The notes beneath the pieces were generated by a model. It was not told the origin of the DNA and searched no databases. It worked only from the letters and a program-made list of their open reading frames with translations. Positions 12,701-26,800 of a DNA stretch of 64,000 nucleotides are shown here, in pieces (positions within the stretch are counted from its first letter, which is position 1; every line of letters begins with the position of its first letter). Both the position numbers and the translations under genes were made by a program. Source of the stretch: Bedellia somnulentella (Eukaryota > Arthropoda > Insecta > Lepidoptera > Bedelliidae); contig OY755175.1 in assembly GCA_963576735.1 (NCBI GenBank), positions 19,360,401 to 19,424,400 on the forward strand. Direction: 5' to 3'.

Positions 12701-15700
12701 ATGTTTGTTTACTTGACATTCTTATTTTACTACTTACAATAGTGTGCTTAGAACTATGTTCAATTCAGCTAATCCAATTAATTACCTATATTTGCCATAA
12801 ACGACACACTCGAACGCGTGACACGGGTCAGGACATTACCGTCATGAAACACAAACAACCTGTCGCGATGTTTGCCTCAGCGTTATTAATTGATTAAAAC
12901 TCTCTCGGAAGAGGTGAAGGCTGAAAGTTTCAGGTTGAGTTCAAGATCAGGATTTTGTTACATTTTGCAGCTTCTTTTAACTAGATGTTAGGTTAACTGG
13001 AACCTGAAATTGATTGACCTGTCACGATGTATGGCTATAATCAAATGTCAATTAAAAAAACAAAAATGCCAAAAATTGTATGCGTGGTTGAAAAGCGATA
13101 TTACCTACTTCACTAAAATTTTATATAAACCTTATATTAGATCTATTTACTGTTTGCAAAATAAAAATCCTGCCATATGCAAAATTTATTTTGTTCTACT
13201 GATAAACTATAATATATTCAAAAACAATTTTTTCAACAGGTATTCACCTAGGTGCCATATTATCCTCAGTGTCTCCAGCCGTAGTGGTTCCAATCTGTTC
13301 ATCCCTACACTCGAAGGGTTTCGGTGCTGACCACGAGATAGCTCTGCTGGTGGCCAACGCTGGCGGCTTGGACACGGCCTTCACTGAGGGAATGTTTGGT
13401 GTCATCAACACGGCAATATTCTATCAAGCTCCATTAGCGTATAGAATTGCTAAGGTTTATTTTTGCTTTTGTCACTTCTTTTACATTATTTGATTTAAAC
13501 GAGTGATTAGGCAACCAACTAAGTCATATTTTATCGGATCTTCGAAGAACTATGGCGACGTTCATAGTTAGCCAACAGTTTTTTGAAAAGTTGTACGAGA
13601 TGCTGAGTAAAGAGGATATGGAAAGTTATCTTTGATATGTGGACCCTTATTCATGTTAGGCGGGTGGCTATTATTGTGCCATCTTGCAAAACCTATGCTT
13701 CTTTGCATTGGCCAATATTCTTATCCATGCCCTTAATTTAAAAATAGAAAAAGATATTAATAAAGCGTCCTATACACAAGTCTCCTGAACATACCCACGA
13801 AATTCCATAATGTCACATATCAGAAGAGACAAAAGTAAACATATATACATACATACACATACTCACGGCTGTAAATCCCTTGAAAGGGTAGCCAGAGCTA
13901 AGGAATTAATAATTCCTCAGCCACTTTTGGAAATGTGAGTGGGGAAAAGTAATAAAACTAATGGATGTTGGTGATGGGTCTCCAAACGCATCGCCCAAAA
14001 ATCCCTTAAAAGTCCGAATACCGTTAGTCGCCTCTTTAGTACACCCACCGGAAGAAATGGGGTAGTGATATTCTAAGCCGACACTACACAGCAAAAAGTA
14101 AACATTTAAATGTATTTTTACGTTACATTATCGTATGAGTCACAGAATTCAGAGTTTCACAATATTTTTCTTTTCAGACTGCGTTATCAATATTCATGGG
14201 CATCATAATCGGCATATTATGGGGTATTATAATAGACTACATTCCTGACCACTATGACCAATATGCAGCAACGATCAAAAGTCTTCTTATATTTGCTGGA
14301 GGCCTGTTCCTGTCTTACTTGGGATCCTACGTTGGTTGGGGAGGTGTTTGTAAGTAATTTTATTAGTATTATTATTTTACACATAAATGCCCGTAGTTAA
14401 AGACCGTGATAGCGCAATGGGTAAAACACCCTTTGTGTGTTCAAATCCCGGGTCAGGCCTACACCAATTTGTCTTTTCTAAAGACATTTGTGTGGTTAAT
14501 TTATCATGGTTGTTAACGGTGAAGGAAAACATCGTGAGGAAACCCACATACTTAGTCATGTGACAGAGTGTATTCGTACAAAACGGCGATAGGCCTGCCC
14601 CCTATCACGTGAGTACACTGTCCATGCAAAACGTAGATAGTCTAACTGAACATCAGGTGACAAAGTCACGTGATGTTCAGAAGTATTAGTACCTCTGCCA
14701 ACCCCTTCGGGAATGTTCGGCGTGAACGTTTATGTTATGTTGTGTTACGTTTAACGATTTGGTGAAGGTACGAGCCAATGGACAAGGTCAACATAGGGCG
14801 CGCCGTTGTAGAAATATATGGAGATGGCATGTGTGTGCATAAATACAACATATACTCACGGCTATAAATCTTAAAAAGGAGTAGCCAGACATTCATCCAC
14901 ACAGACAGTTATTTTGGAAATTGAGTGGGGCAAAGATTGAAGAATTAAGGACCGTTGATGATAGATGGATAGCTATATCGCCCAGCAAAAATTAAAAAAT
15001 CCAAATACCCGATGCCCATGGGAATAAATTGGATTAGTACTATTCTAAGCTGACACTACGCAGCAAATACAAAGGTTATAGAAAAAGAAAAGAAAAGAAT
15101 TTTTTTATTACACATATACAGTATTCAATGACATAATTTAAGGAAATGGTTTCGCTTAATTGGGCCCACAATCAGTAATTTCTGATTTGTGTATGAGTAT
15201 ACACAAAATCAGAACTGGTTTTCATTATGAACCCTACATGGTGATGACAGTGTGTCAGCAGCTATTTATATAAACTAGAAAATTAAAAACAAGTTAGAAC
15301 AACCAAACAAACATATTTTCACTTATTAGTTATTACTGAGTCAATAATTATCAAAATTTTGAATATGTAGATAAAACACCCATATATTTTTCTAGCTCAA
15401 ACGGAAATCAGTGTTTGCTTCGAGCAATTACAAACGGTGGAATGGAGTACAAAAGCAAACATATAACTATAAAAATAACATTGTTTCGTGTGTTGTGTTT
15501 GTAAACATGTTATATATTATGTTATTTTAACATAGATACGAGAGGTTGAACTTTGGGGGAGTTATATGTCCAGCAGATCTATAGAGCTAGTGTGGATGGT
15601 AAGGTTAGTAGAGGACGGCCACGAAAAACACACTTGGAGCAAATTGAGAGTGTGCTCAAAAAGGCAGGCGTCCGAAATATGAAGAATAAAAGAGCATGTA

Positions 15701-18700
15701 TGAAAAGATTGATGGATGTAAACGAAGCTAGAGAGGTTTGTCAGGATCGTACGAAGTGGCAATCAATAGTCTCTGCCTACCCCAATGGGAACTAATGGCG
15801 TGAGTATATGTATGTATGTATGTATGCAGAGGACGTCTAATGACTTGATGATTAATGTATAAACTAATAACTATGTTTGCGGTTAAAATCAATACTATTA
15901 TGTCTAATATATCTACAAGCAACTATTTCGTCACATGTCTTACCTCTCAATGACAATTCCATTATCATTGGCTATAAAGAATTACAGTCGTTATATTTCA
16001 TTGCTATTCATTAAGCATAGTCATTATATCCAGTATTCTTCAATTAAAACTAATCAGAAGAACGAAGATAAAATCATCTAATTCGCATTCCTAGATATGG
16101 TTTCATTAGAACAATTGTACACATTTTTTTATTGTTCAATGTAAAATGGCGGATTTTCAAACACCATTGTCTGTTGTTATCAAAATTTAACAAAAAAGAT
16201 CTCTGCCGGGTTATTGAAAAATTATGTTATTATATTAATTGGTATGCAAATATAGTTTTTATTCGTTTTAAATACTGGAGCTGGATCGGTATCATTGTGA
16301 TAACGAGATAATAACACGCTATGGAGAAACATAACAACTGAATATCATTCATTTTGATCTACAAATTATACGCAAGTGTTACTAGACTTATGTGTGAATG
16401 AAAAACACTTGAAGCTTGACGAACAATAAGTTTAAAAAAACACGAACCTAGTAAATGCTAACCTGCCAACCACTTATTGGCCAGCGTGGTGGACTATGGC
16501 CAAATAACCCTATATATGGTAGGCGCCAGCCCCTTGGTGGCGATATATATGGGTTGTAAAGGAAATACTTAATAAAACTGTTTAGCTTTGCGAGATCCTG
16601 TGAAAATGTCTGAAATAATGTCAGCCTGCATTTCATTATATTTTTCCACTTTCATCATAGGGTGTCCAGGGCTTTTAAAGGGTGTGTCCAGGTAAAATAT
16701 TTATTAATAATGTGCTATGCATGAACTATAACCAGTATCTAGCCAGTCACTTAAAAAGATTATTGTCACTAGTCTCTCTCTCTTATATAAATAATTGAAT
16801 GGAAATATACATACATACATACATATACTCACGGCCATAAATCCCAAAAAACTAGAAACTCCTCAGCTACATTTGGAAGTTGATAGGGAACAAGTTGGTA
16901 GAAATAAAGTATCGTTGGTGATGGGTGTCCAACCGCATCACCCAAAACCACTTGAAAAAGTCCCATACCATTAGTCGCCTCTTACGACACCCGTAGGTAG
17001 AAAGGGATTGTGACATTCTAAGCCGGCACTACACGGCAAAACGTTTTTTTTTTTAAAATGGCTAGTATTTAACGATACATCAATAAATTCAACATACATA
17101 CATACATATACTCACGGCTGTAAATCCCTAGAAGGGGTAGACAGAGCTAAGGAATTAGAAATTCCTCAGCCACTTTTGGAAATGATAGTGGGGAAAAGAT
17201 GGTAAAAATAAAGGTTGTTGGTGATGGGTCTCCAACCGCATCGCCCAAAAATCCCTTAAAAGCCCCAATACTGTTAGTCGCCTCTTACGTACACCCACCG
17301 GAAGAAATGGGGTAGTGCTATTCTAAGCCGACACTACACAGCAATAAATTCTAACCTAACCAAAACCGAATGTTGCATCAAAATATCCTTAGGTGCTAGT
17401 CTGAGATTTGATGTTCGTTAAAAATATTTTTGGTGATCGGAAAATGACATCAATTTTAAAATAAGACTTTTTTCAGCTGGCGTAGCCATCATGGTATGTG
17501 CTGGCACGGCGGCCACCCGCTGGTCGCGGCGAGGATGGCCCGTCAATGAGAACCCGGTGGCGGAGGTGTACAAACTACTCTGGAGGATCTTTGAACCTAT
17601 GCTGTTTACTCTTAGCGGGTATTATTTGGATGTGAGTACATACATACATACATACTTATACTCACGGCTAAAAATCCCTAGATGGGGTAGCCAGAGCTAA
17701 GGAATAAAAATTTCTTAGCCACTTTTGGAAAGTTTAGTGGGGAGAAGATGGATAAATAAAGTTTGTTGGGGATGGGTCTCCAACCGCATCGCCCAAAAAT
17801 CCCTTAAAGCCCCAATATCGTTAGTCGCCTCTTACGTACACCCACCGGAAGAAATGGGGTAGTGTTATTCTAAGCCGACACTACACAGCCTATTGGATGT
17901 GAGTATATTTTCATTATACTTTTGTACATACATACATCTACTCACGGCTATAAGAGCTTAGCCAGAGCGTTGAAATAAAAAAAAAATCTACCACTTCAGG
18001 AATTTGAGTAAGGAAATTATAAAGTAAATGTTTTAGTGATGGGGAACCGTATCGCCCAGAAATCACTTAAAAAGCCCCAATACCCTTAGTCGCCTCTAAG
18101 GATCACCCACTGGAAGAAATAGTGATAGATACAATTTGTTTTTTAAAATAGATATAGACATTTAAACTTTTTTGCATGTTCATAACCTTTAAACTCATTA
18201 ACCATTTTTTGTTAATAAGTTTTGAAACTTCTATTGATGTGTACATATCAAAACTTAATTTGTAGACAAAGCTGTTTTTAATAGACGCTAAGGAGGTGGG
18301 CCGTATTTTTTATATTCTGAAAATTTACCGTTTAAATATCACTTTGTAAATATATATTTTTTGTTTAAATGTTTATGTTTGAGGTAGATCCATTAATTTC
18401 AAATAAATTTTGTTATTTTGAGGATATAACATACATTTTCAAACGTTCATAGATAAACTCACAGCTATGAATCCCTAGACGGGCTTGCCGGAGCTAAGGA
18501 ATTAGAAATACCTCAGCCACTTTTGGAAGATGCGTGGGGAAAAGATGGTGAAATAAAGGTTGGTGATGTGTCTCCAACCGCATCGCCCAAAAATCCCTTA
18601 AAAGCCCCAATACCGTTAGTCGCCACTTACGTAGACCCACCAGAAGAAATGGGTTAATGCTATTTTAAGCCGATACCACAGAGATCACCGTTTCTATTTT

Positions 18701-21700
18701 AGACTCATATTAAAAACTGTCTAAAATAGAAAGGCATGTACGAAAACAAATTTATACTGTCAGTACATTTACAATCAGCTCTTCAAATTTATAGATGTTA
18801 TTATGATACGATAAAACTGCAAATTATGAAACTACCAATTAATAATACATACACATGCATACATACATACTTACATATACTCACAGCTATAAATCCCGAG
18901 AAGGGGTAGCCAGAGCTAAGGAATTAGAAATTCCTCAGCCACTTTTGGAAAGTTGAGTGGGGAAAAGATGGTAAAACAAAGGTTTTTGGTGATGGGTCTC
19001 CAACCGCATCGCCCGAAAATCCCTTAAAAGCCCCAATACCGTTAGTCGCCTCTTACGTACACCCACCGGAAGAAATGGGGTAGTGCTATTCTAAGTCGGC
19101 ACTACACGGCCAAATATATAGTGTTTAAACTAATATATAGTGTTTAAAGAAATATATACAACTGCAATTATTAAACTACATTTTGGTGTGTCGATAATTG
19201 TACGATTTCTACTATTAAGATGAACAATTTCAGTTTTAATTTTATTTTACTGTAGTTGTATGTTTGCTAATTTACAATATCAGTAATAGTTTTCGTTGCT
19301 TTATACCGCCACTACACAGCAGTTCATAAGATTCAGGCGTATATTATATTTATATTTTCTACAAAAACAAAAACAATTTTGTTGCAGATTTCATCACTGT
19401 CATCAGCCGAATTTTGGAATATAGTATGTTGCATCTCGCTCGCACTTATAGTAAGGATGTTTACCGCTTTCCTTGTCTCAATGGCGAATGAGCTTACAAT
19501 CAAGGAAAGTGCTTTTATTGCTATCACTTGGATCCCTAAGGCCATCGTGGAGGTCAGTATAAGAATTGCCTTACGAAATTTGCATGCAAACGAAATGTGT
19601 TTTAACTGTACAAACTGTGTTTATTTACCAGGCTTATTTATCTTTCCATCGACTCGACATCGGGTAAGAAAAGCATTGACCCTGTCCAAGGGTGTCGCAA
19701 AAAGCGAATAAGGGCATTTTGATTGATCGCTTGGCTAGGTATCTGGAGACCTAGAACTAAACATCTCTCATCTTTCCCCATTTAACTTTCATAAGCAACT
19801 GAAGAATTTATTACATCTAATTCTGAAGGATTACATCTAATTCTACGCCGTGGCTTAGAATAGCACTACCCCGTTTCTACCGATGGGTATACGTAAGAGG
19901 CGACTAACGGCATTGGGGCTTTTAAGGGATTTTTGGGCGATGCGGTTGGAGATCCATCACCAACAACAACCTTTACTTTACCATCTTTTCCCCACTAAAT
20001 TTTCCAAAAGTGGCTGAGGAATTTTTAATTCCTTAGCTCTGGCTACCCCTTCTAGGTATTTATAGCCGTGAGCATATGTATGTATGTATGTTTGTAATTC
20101 TGAAGGTCTGGCTACCCCTTTATGAAATTCCTAGTTTTGAATATATACCTATGCATGTATGTTTTTTAATTGTTAGCTTTTAGGTTTAAGTGTTTTTTTA
20201 ATAATAAATTCAGCGTTATCAAAACGCGCATGAAACTCTTATTTACGACTGTTTTATCTGATTCAATTTAGTGAAGTGTTACCGTTCGCTCTCAACTTAA
20301 TATTTAACGGTGTTGATCTAAATTGTTTACGTAAAAAAATATGATTAGTCTGTAAAACAAATTAAAAAACAGCTTATGTGAGTTCACTGACACTTTCCAA
20401 AGTTATCGAAATATTGCTACCTTGATTTATTATTATGAATGAATATCGACCGTGGATTTTAGTAAAAGATGTACGCAAGTGATACCCACACTATCATTTC
20501 ATTAATAGAACCAATATAGATGGTGTTGTTAGTAGTTTGAAGATCAGATAAAAAACTTACTAATAAAGGCGGGAGTCTGGATCGAAGAATAAAACAGCAT
20601 ATATGCAAAGCTATATATAGCTGCGTAGTGTTGGCTTAGAATAGCACTACCCCATTTCTTCCGGTGGGTGTACGTAAGAGGCAGCTAACGGTATTGGGAC
20701 TTTTAAGGGATTTTTGGGGGATGCGGTCGGAGACCCATCACCAACAACCTTTATTTAACCATCTTTTCCCCACTGAACTTTTCAAAAGTGACTGAGGAAT
20801 TTCTGATTCCTTAGCTCTGGCTACCCCTTTTAGGGGTTTATAGCCGTGAGTATAGGTAGGTAGGTAGGTGGATATGCAAAGAATGGTGAATGTGAAGGAA
20901 GGAAAGAGATTTGTCAGGATCGTGCAATTGCCTATCAAAAATCTCTTTCTAGGAATAAAGGGCGGCAGTATAGTAATTTAATATATTACTATATGAATTT
21001 CACGATTCGTAATGCTAAGTGGCAGCTAATAAATAAAAGGTAGGTCGCGCAACGGTACTTATACATTTGGCTCGGAAGGATGCGCTGCTGAAACCTTGAC
21101 TCTCTTCCGGTTGGAAGGCTTCCAAGGAACGGTTTCCGGAATGTAAATCTTCATCAGATTCCTATCCTCGTACCATAAGCCATAACCATAAAGCAGTCAC
21201 ACTCCTAGGGTTTATACGAATGGTTTTAACTTTGTGTAATTTGAATTTTGTTTAAAATCTTATTTTCTTTCTTTGAGCTTTGGAAGATAATTGTTTAAAA
21301 TTATTGCACGTTCATGTTGGATTAAAGTATCGGTCTTTGTTGTCCATATGTTTCATGTGTGACGCTTGTTTTATTAAGATACTCAGACATATGGAGCTTG
21401 ACTTAATGAATGAGGATATAATGAGACATTAACTAAAAATCTTGATTAAGAATAAAGTATGTTTAGCTATATTTTAAAGATTATTGATATTTTTGTTGCC
21501 TATTTTAATTTGTAATTAGTTTATGGGCTATATTTTAATCAGTATTAAAAACAATAGTGAAAAAGACTGTGTTGTTCGATTAGTCATAAAAATACAATCT
21601 TTAATAGCCCTTCAAAAAAGGCAAGACATATAAAAAGCGACATTAAGACGGTTTCAGTTGCAGATATAACGTAGGTTTCATAAGTGAACAGGACAAGGCA

Positions 21701-23810
21701 AACTCGGCTGCAACCCACGTGACTTGTAAAACGTTCTGACGATGATTAATTGGCCCCAACATGCCCATTCGCCCCTCAAATATTTACACAACAATTTTCT
21801 TTTGTCGCTCCTGAACTTGCTGCGTCATTTGACACGATCATAAATGAATAACAAACTAAGGTTCAATTATGATATGAGTTGTATGTTTCTGTTTTGATGT
21901 TTTCAAATGGCAATTTGGTACCAATGCTTGTATCTAAATAATAAATGAAATACTGTTTTAATGGCTATATCGCCCGTTTCTGAATTGAGTATTCCAGCGG
22001 AGAACAACTTAAGTATCGTTCTGTCGCATTGAAATATAAACAACTGAATGAGACAAAACGATACTTAAGTCGTTCTCAGCTTGAATACTCAATTCAGAAA
22101 TCGGGCGTATGAAGGTGATGCTCCTTGCGGTAGCAAAAATTAAGTAAATCTTTTAAGTAATTATTCAAAATAATCTGATCTTAATCCTAACGTTATAAAT
22201 ACCCCATTGTGGAATTTCAATTCAACGTGATCAGCTTTTCTTAGCCGATTAAACCGCCTTCAGTCCTTTAAAATACTGCTAATGTCTAATCAATACTAAT
22301 AAAATCAATTCACAATTTATAACCTTAAAACCCAATTCATCAGCTCATATTTGCCTTCCAAATAGAACATTCCGATCCGCCTCATTCCATCTAAATGTTA
22401 ATACGGCAAAGCAAGCCGTAGTGTTTCACCCTGTTAGATGTAAAGCTGGACTCGCCACAGACTATATAACTTTTAAGTGGTGTTTTCATTAACTAAAAGC
22501 TAGTGGCCGCCTCCATGTCCACTAACGACTACTACACTTTGGTTCTGCTGCTGGTGTTGGGACCTGCTGCTGATATTTAGCATTTGGGAACTGTCTTTAG
22601 CATTTTGTTTTGTTAGTATTTTTTACACATTCATATACATACCCTATAAGTTTCTATTAAGAAGGATAGAAAAGTAGTTGGTATTTTAAAGGACACATTT
22701 GAATCAAAAAGAGAATAAACTTTATGGCAAGCATCTGAGGAATGAGGAACAAAATGGCATGTCTTATTCTTACAGCACTCGAGAAGCAATGCTATTCTAA
22801 GCCCTCACGACGCATGTAACTACAGAAAAATAGTTGTTACTTTCATAAAATCATTGTAACTCAAATGCTCACGCCTTATATCCCCGAAGGTGTTGGCAGA
22901 GGTACTAATACTTCTGAACATCACGTGTCATTGTCCTGGTCAGAGTACCAACGTTTTGCTTGGACAGTATACTCAAGTAATAGGGGGCAAGCCTATCGCT
23001 GTTATTATAGTCACTGTCACATGACTAAGTCCAACTTAACCATGTGGGTTTCCCCACGATGTTTTTCCTCACCGTTAACAATCATGATATCAACCTCACA
23101 TACGACTATAGAATAGACAAATTGGTGCCGACCCAACTCGGTATTTGAACACCCATCGTCTGCACGTTAAACGGTGTTTTACCCACTGAGCTGTCACATT
23201 TGTTAAATCAATATAAACGTATGTTTCACTTTGACGTTGTAATAATGAAATGAGTTTATTGCCCATGCGAAAAACAATGTCCAATTTACGGATTATGCAA
23301 ATTGTTTAACATTAATTTACTTCGTCAAACTGTGGACTCGTTTATCACTGTAAGCTGTAGAACATACTGGACAATAGAATTATCACATAGCCTGGTTGCT
23401 ATACCATTATGTTACAATTGATAAATTAACATTCGACTTTTTATTATATAAATTCTATACTATTACTTTTCTAAGAAAATATGATATTTGACAATGATCG
23501 TGATGTAAATATTTCATGCAGTTTGTAACTAGGATTGACGTAAAATGATAGTCTGAATTAATAATAATTTATAATTTTTATAATTTATAATTTATTTATT
23601 TCACAAAAGGTAGACCATTACACTTGTTACATTAATACATTACGATTACAATATGTACTATATGAGGAAGCTTGTTATTTACAGCTAAGTATCTACATAC
23701 TAATTCAATTTTGTAAATGCAGCCATAAGCTTCCAAAATAAAATATAAAAATTATATAATATAACAAGGAAAAATGAATTTTCATGTTACGGAATGAGTG
23801 GGTGTGTGTT

Positions 23811-23860
<50 letters not shown>

Positions 23861-26800
23861 CGTGTGCGAATGAATGCTATTGAAATTTAAAGAAAATTTT
23901 CTAATTTATTCACAACAGGGTCTGATAAAATTTTGCTCCCTGCCCTCCAAACTAGGTACAACCTGTATTTTAGAAGGCAGTGATTAGCCGTGGTCCTATT
24001 TTCATTGTGTGCTCATACTGATTCAGTTTATGGTCAATTTTGTGTAATTGGTAATATATATATATATATATAAGTAAGTAAGTACTTTTATTTATGTGAT
24101 AGAGGTTATTATTAATTTTTCTGTGTCGTAATAATCTAGTTTCTGGAGTCATTTTGTGACTTTAGATTTTATTTCATGACTATTCAAAATGTTAATATTT
24201 AATTTTTTATCGATATTATTATAAAGGATAGAGCTTAGTATATAGAATTGGTGTTCCGCGAACGCAGTTTTGTGCGGTGGCACTTGAAACGCAAATCTAC
24301 GAGCACGCAAACGCGATGTACACTGTGGGATGGACTGATTTGATACATTCCTATGTTTTCGTAGTATGGACCGGAGCACATAGAGCTGGCGAACTGTAAG
24401 AACTTGGCAATCACGGTAAAGTTGCGCCGTTGGATACCGGAACGGTTTTTTTGTCATAACTTTAAGCACAGCTCTCTGCGCCCGCTCCAATCCCAAGAAG
24501 TTCGTTTTGTAAGCCCCACCCTACACAGTGATGCAATATGCAATGACGGATTGGGACAGTGTCAAATAAACCATTTTAAGTATATCAGGTGATGTTGATT
24601 CTCTCAATATTTTAAATATGTATATTATGTTTCGTACTCTGGCGGTCAGTATTTCTAGTTGTTTATCCCATTTCAGTTTACTGTCTATTATTACTCCCAA
24701 ATATTTCACGCTCTTAACTTTTGTGAGAAAAAGGCAGTCGCAAGATGTTGTAGAGCTTTTACAGGTATGAGCTTGGATAGAAAAGGAAGCGGATGGTTCA
24801 GTGTTGCTGCGTATTGAAAAAGGAATGTAATTGGATTTACTCAAGTTTGATGTGAGCAGGTTTACGGTTAGCCAATTCATCACCTTTCGTAAAGCATTTT
24901 CTGCATTAGAAGACAAACCAAAAATTTTGTGTGTCAGATTTAAGCCAGTTAAATCAGGAGCATAATTTCATGCTCCATGGGGCACGCTAAGACGTCGATA
25001 CTAGCTACTATGATGAGATTAAGAAAAAGAAGAAGAAGAAGAAAAACATTTATTCGCTGCTACACACGTACAAAGGAAGACAAGCACAAAAATAAGTATA
25101 TACAAACACACTGAAAAATAATAATTAAAAGACAATATCATACACACTAATTCCAAGATATAAAAAAGAAACTATAGCCGTTATAGATTAGGCTCAAGTC
25201 TGCCAACCTGTAGACCTAGCCAGCGTGGAGGACTATGCTCAAGCCCCTTGGTGGGTACATATGGGCTGCGATATTTGATCAATATTAAAAGACAGAGTTT
25301 AAATACCGATAAGTTAATAAATTTTTCAAAGTAACGGTGACGCTTCTTTGAAAACCAGATACACGCAACCTTTTTCTACTTTTTCATAAAGTTTAAGTGA
25401 ATTTAATAAACATTTTAGAGTTATCCTTAGAATATTAGTACATTTCAGTTAAATTAAAATTAAATTAATGTTATAATATTTCAAAATTATGAATATCAAA
25501 TAATACCCTTCGCTAATCGGAATAAGAACTAATGGCATGGCCTTATGGGGCATCCATTTAAAATTTATTTACTTACAAGCACGAAAGCTAAAACTAAAAT
25601 CAGTCCCACCTCTTCATATCAATTTGAGCTGTTTCTAAAGACCTAGTATTCAAAGCCAGCTCAACGCTTCTAACCGCCTTACTAATAGATGCCATGTTTT
25701 TAAATAAATTATATCTGTATTGCACCCGCTAAAAAACGCTAATACTTTCAAGCTAAGCTAAAAATCCCTGTTATATTTTTCAGATTTCTTTTTATTATTA
25801 GATTTGTAATTTTTTATACCCAATTTCGGTTCATATAAAAAGGAGATTTTTTCTCGATTCTTTGTATAAACTTTTCAATTGTTTTTCTAAGATGATACGG
25901 CGCTAAACGAAGATTGGACATCCGACCAGGAGATCAAGACCAGAATAGAAGTTGCCCGAGCATCGTTCAACAAAATGCGCAGAGTACTGTGTTGTCGTAA
26001 ATTGAACATAAAGCTCCGTGTCAGGCTGCTGTTGTGTTACATTTGGCCAATTGTCTTGTATGGCTGTGAAACGTGGACTTTAAAAGATGACACCACAAAA
26101 CGCTTACAAGCATTCGAGATGTGGTGCTACCGTCGGATGTTGCGCATTAGTTGGACACAGAGAGTTCGAAATGAGATCGTGCTCCAGCGTGTTCATATGT
26201 CCCGGAAATTGATGCCCATCGTGAAAAAGCGCAAAATTGAATACCTTGGGCACGTGTTCAGACACGAAAGATATTCACTGCTCCAACTGATCATGATGGG
26301 CAAAGTTGAGGGAAAGAGACGCGCTGGGCGCCGGCGAAAATCATGGCTCCGGAACATACGGGAATGGACCGGCATAACCTCCGTCGAACAACTGTTTCGG
26401 TTGGCTACTAATAAAGAGGAGTTCAAGAAGCTGACGGCCAACCTTCAGAATTGAAGAGGCACTTGAAGAAGAAGAAGAAGAGATACGGCGCAGTCCACTT
26501 AGATTTTTTATGCATAATAAATAACAAATTTCCACTCGAAAAAAATACTCGTAGATTCGGTTTTACATAACTGCCTTTTCATTTGGATTAAAATATATAT
26601 ATAAATAATATATAATAATATAATATATTTTTAATAATTTGGGTTTGACTGAAGGGGTGTTGGCTTGGCAAACATTAGTGGGCGGGCAGGATTTACCCGA
26701 AAATAAATGTGTGCAAAGGCAGTGGGATGAGCTAATATGCAAGCTAACTACCGAAAGCCTTATGCGCAATGCTGTTGACATTGCGGAAAAGGCACGATTG

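Noticed and set aside
13010..13330. 106-codon open frame over antiporter exon 6
   Set aside because: It runs from intron into the exon in the wrong frame; the real coding frame is the overlapping one with SPAVVVP.
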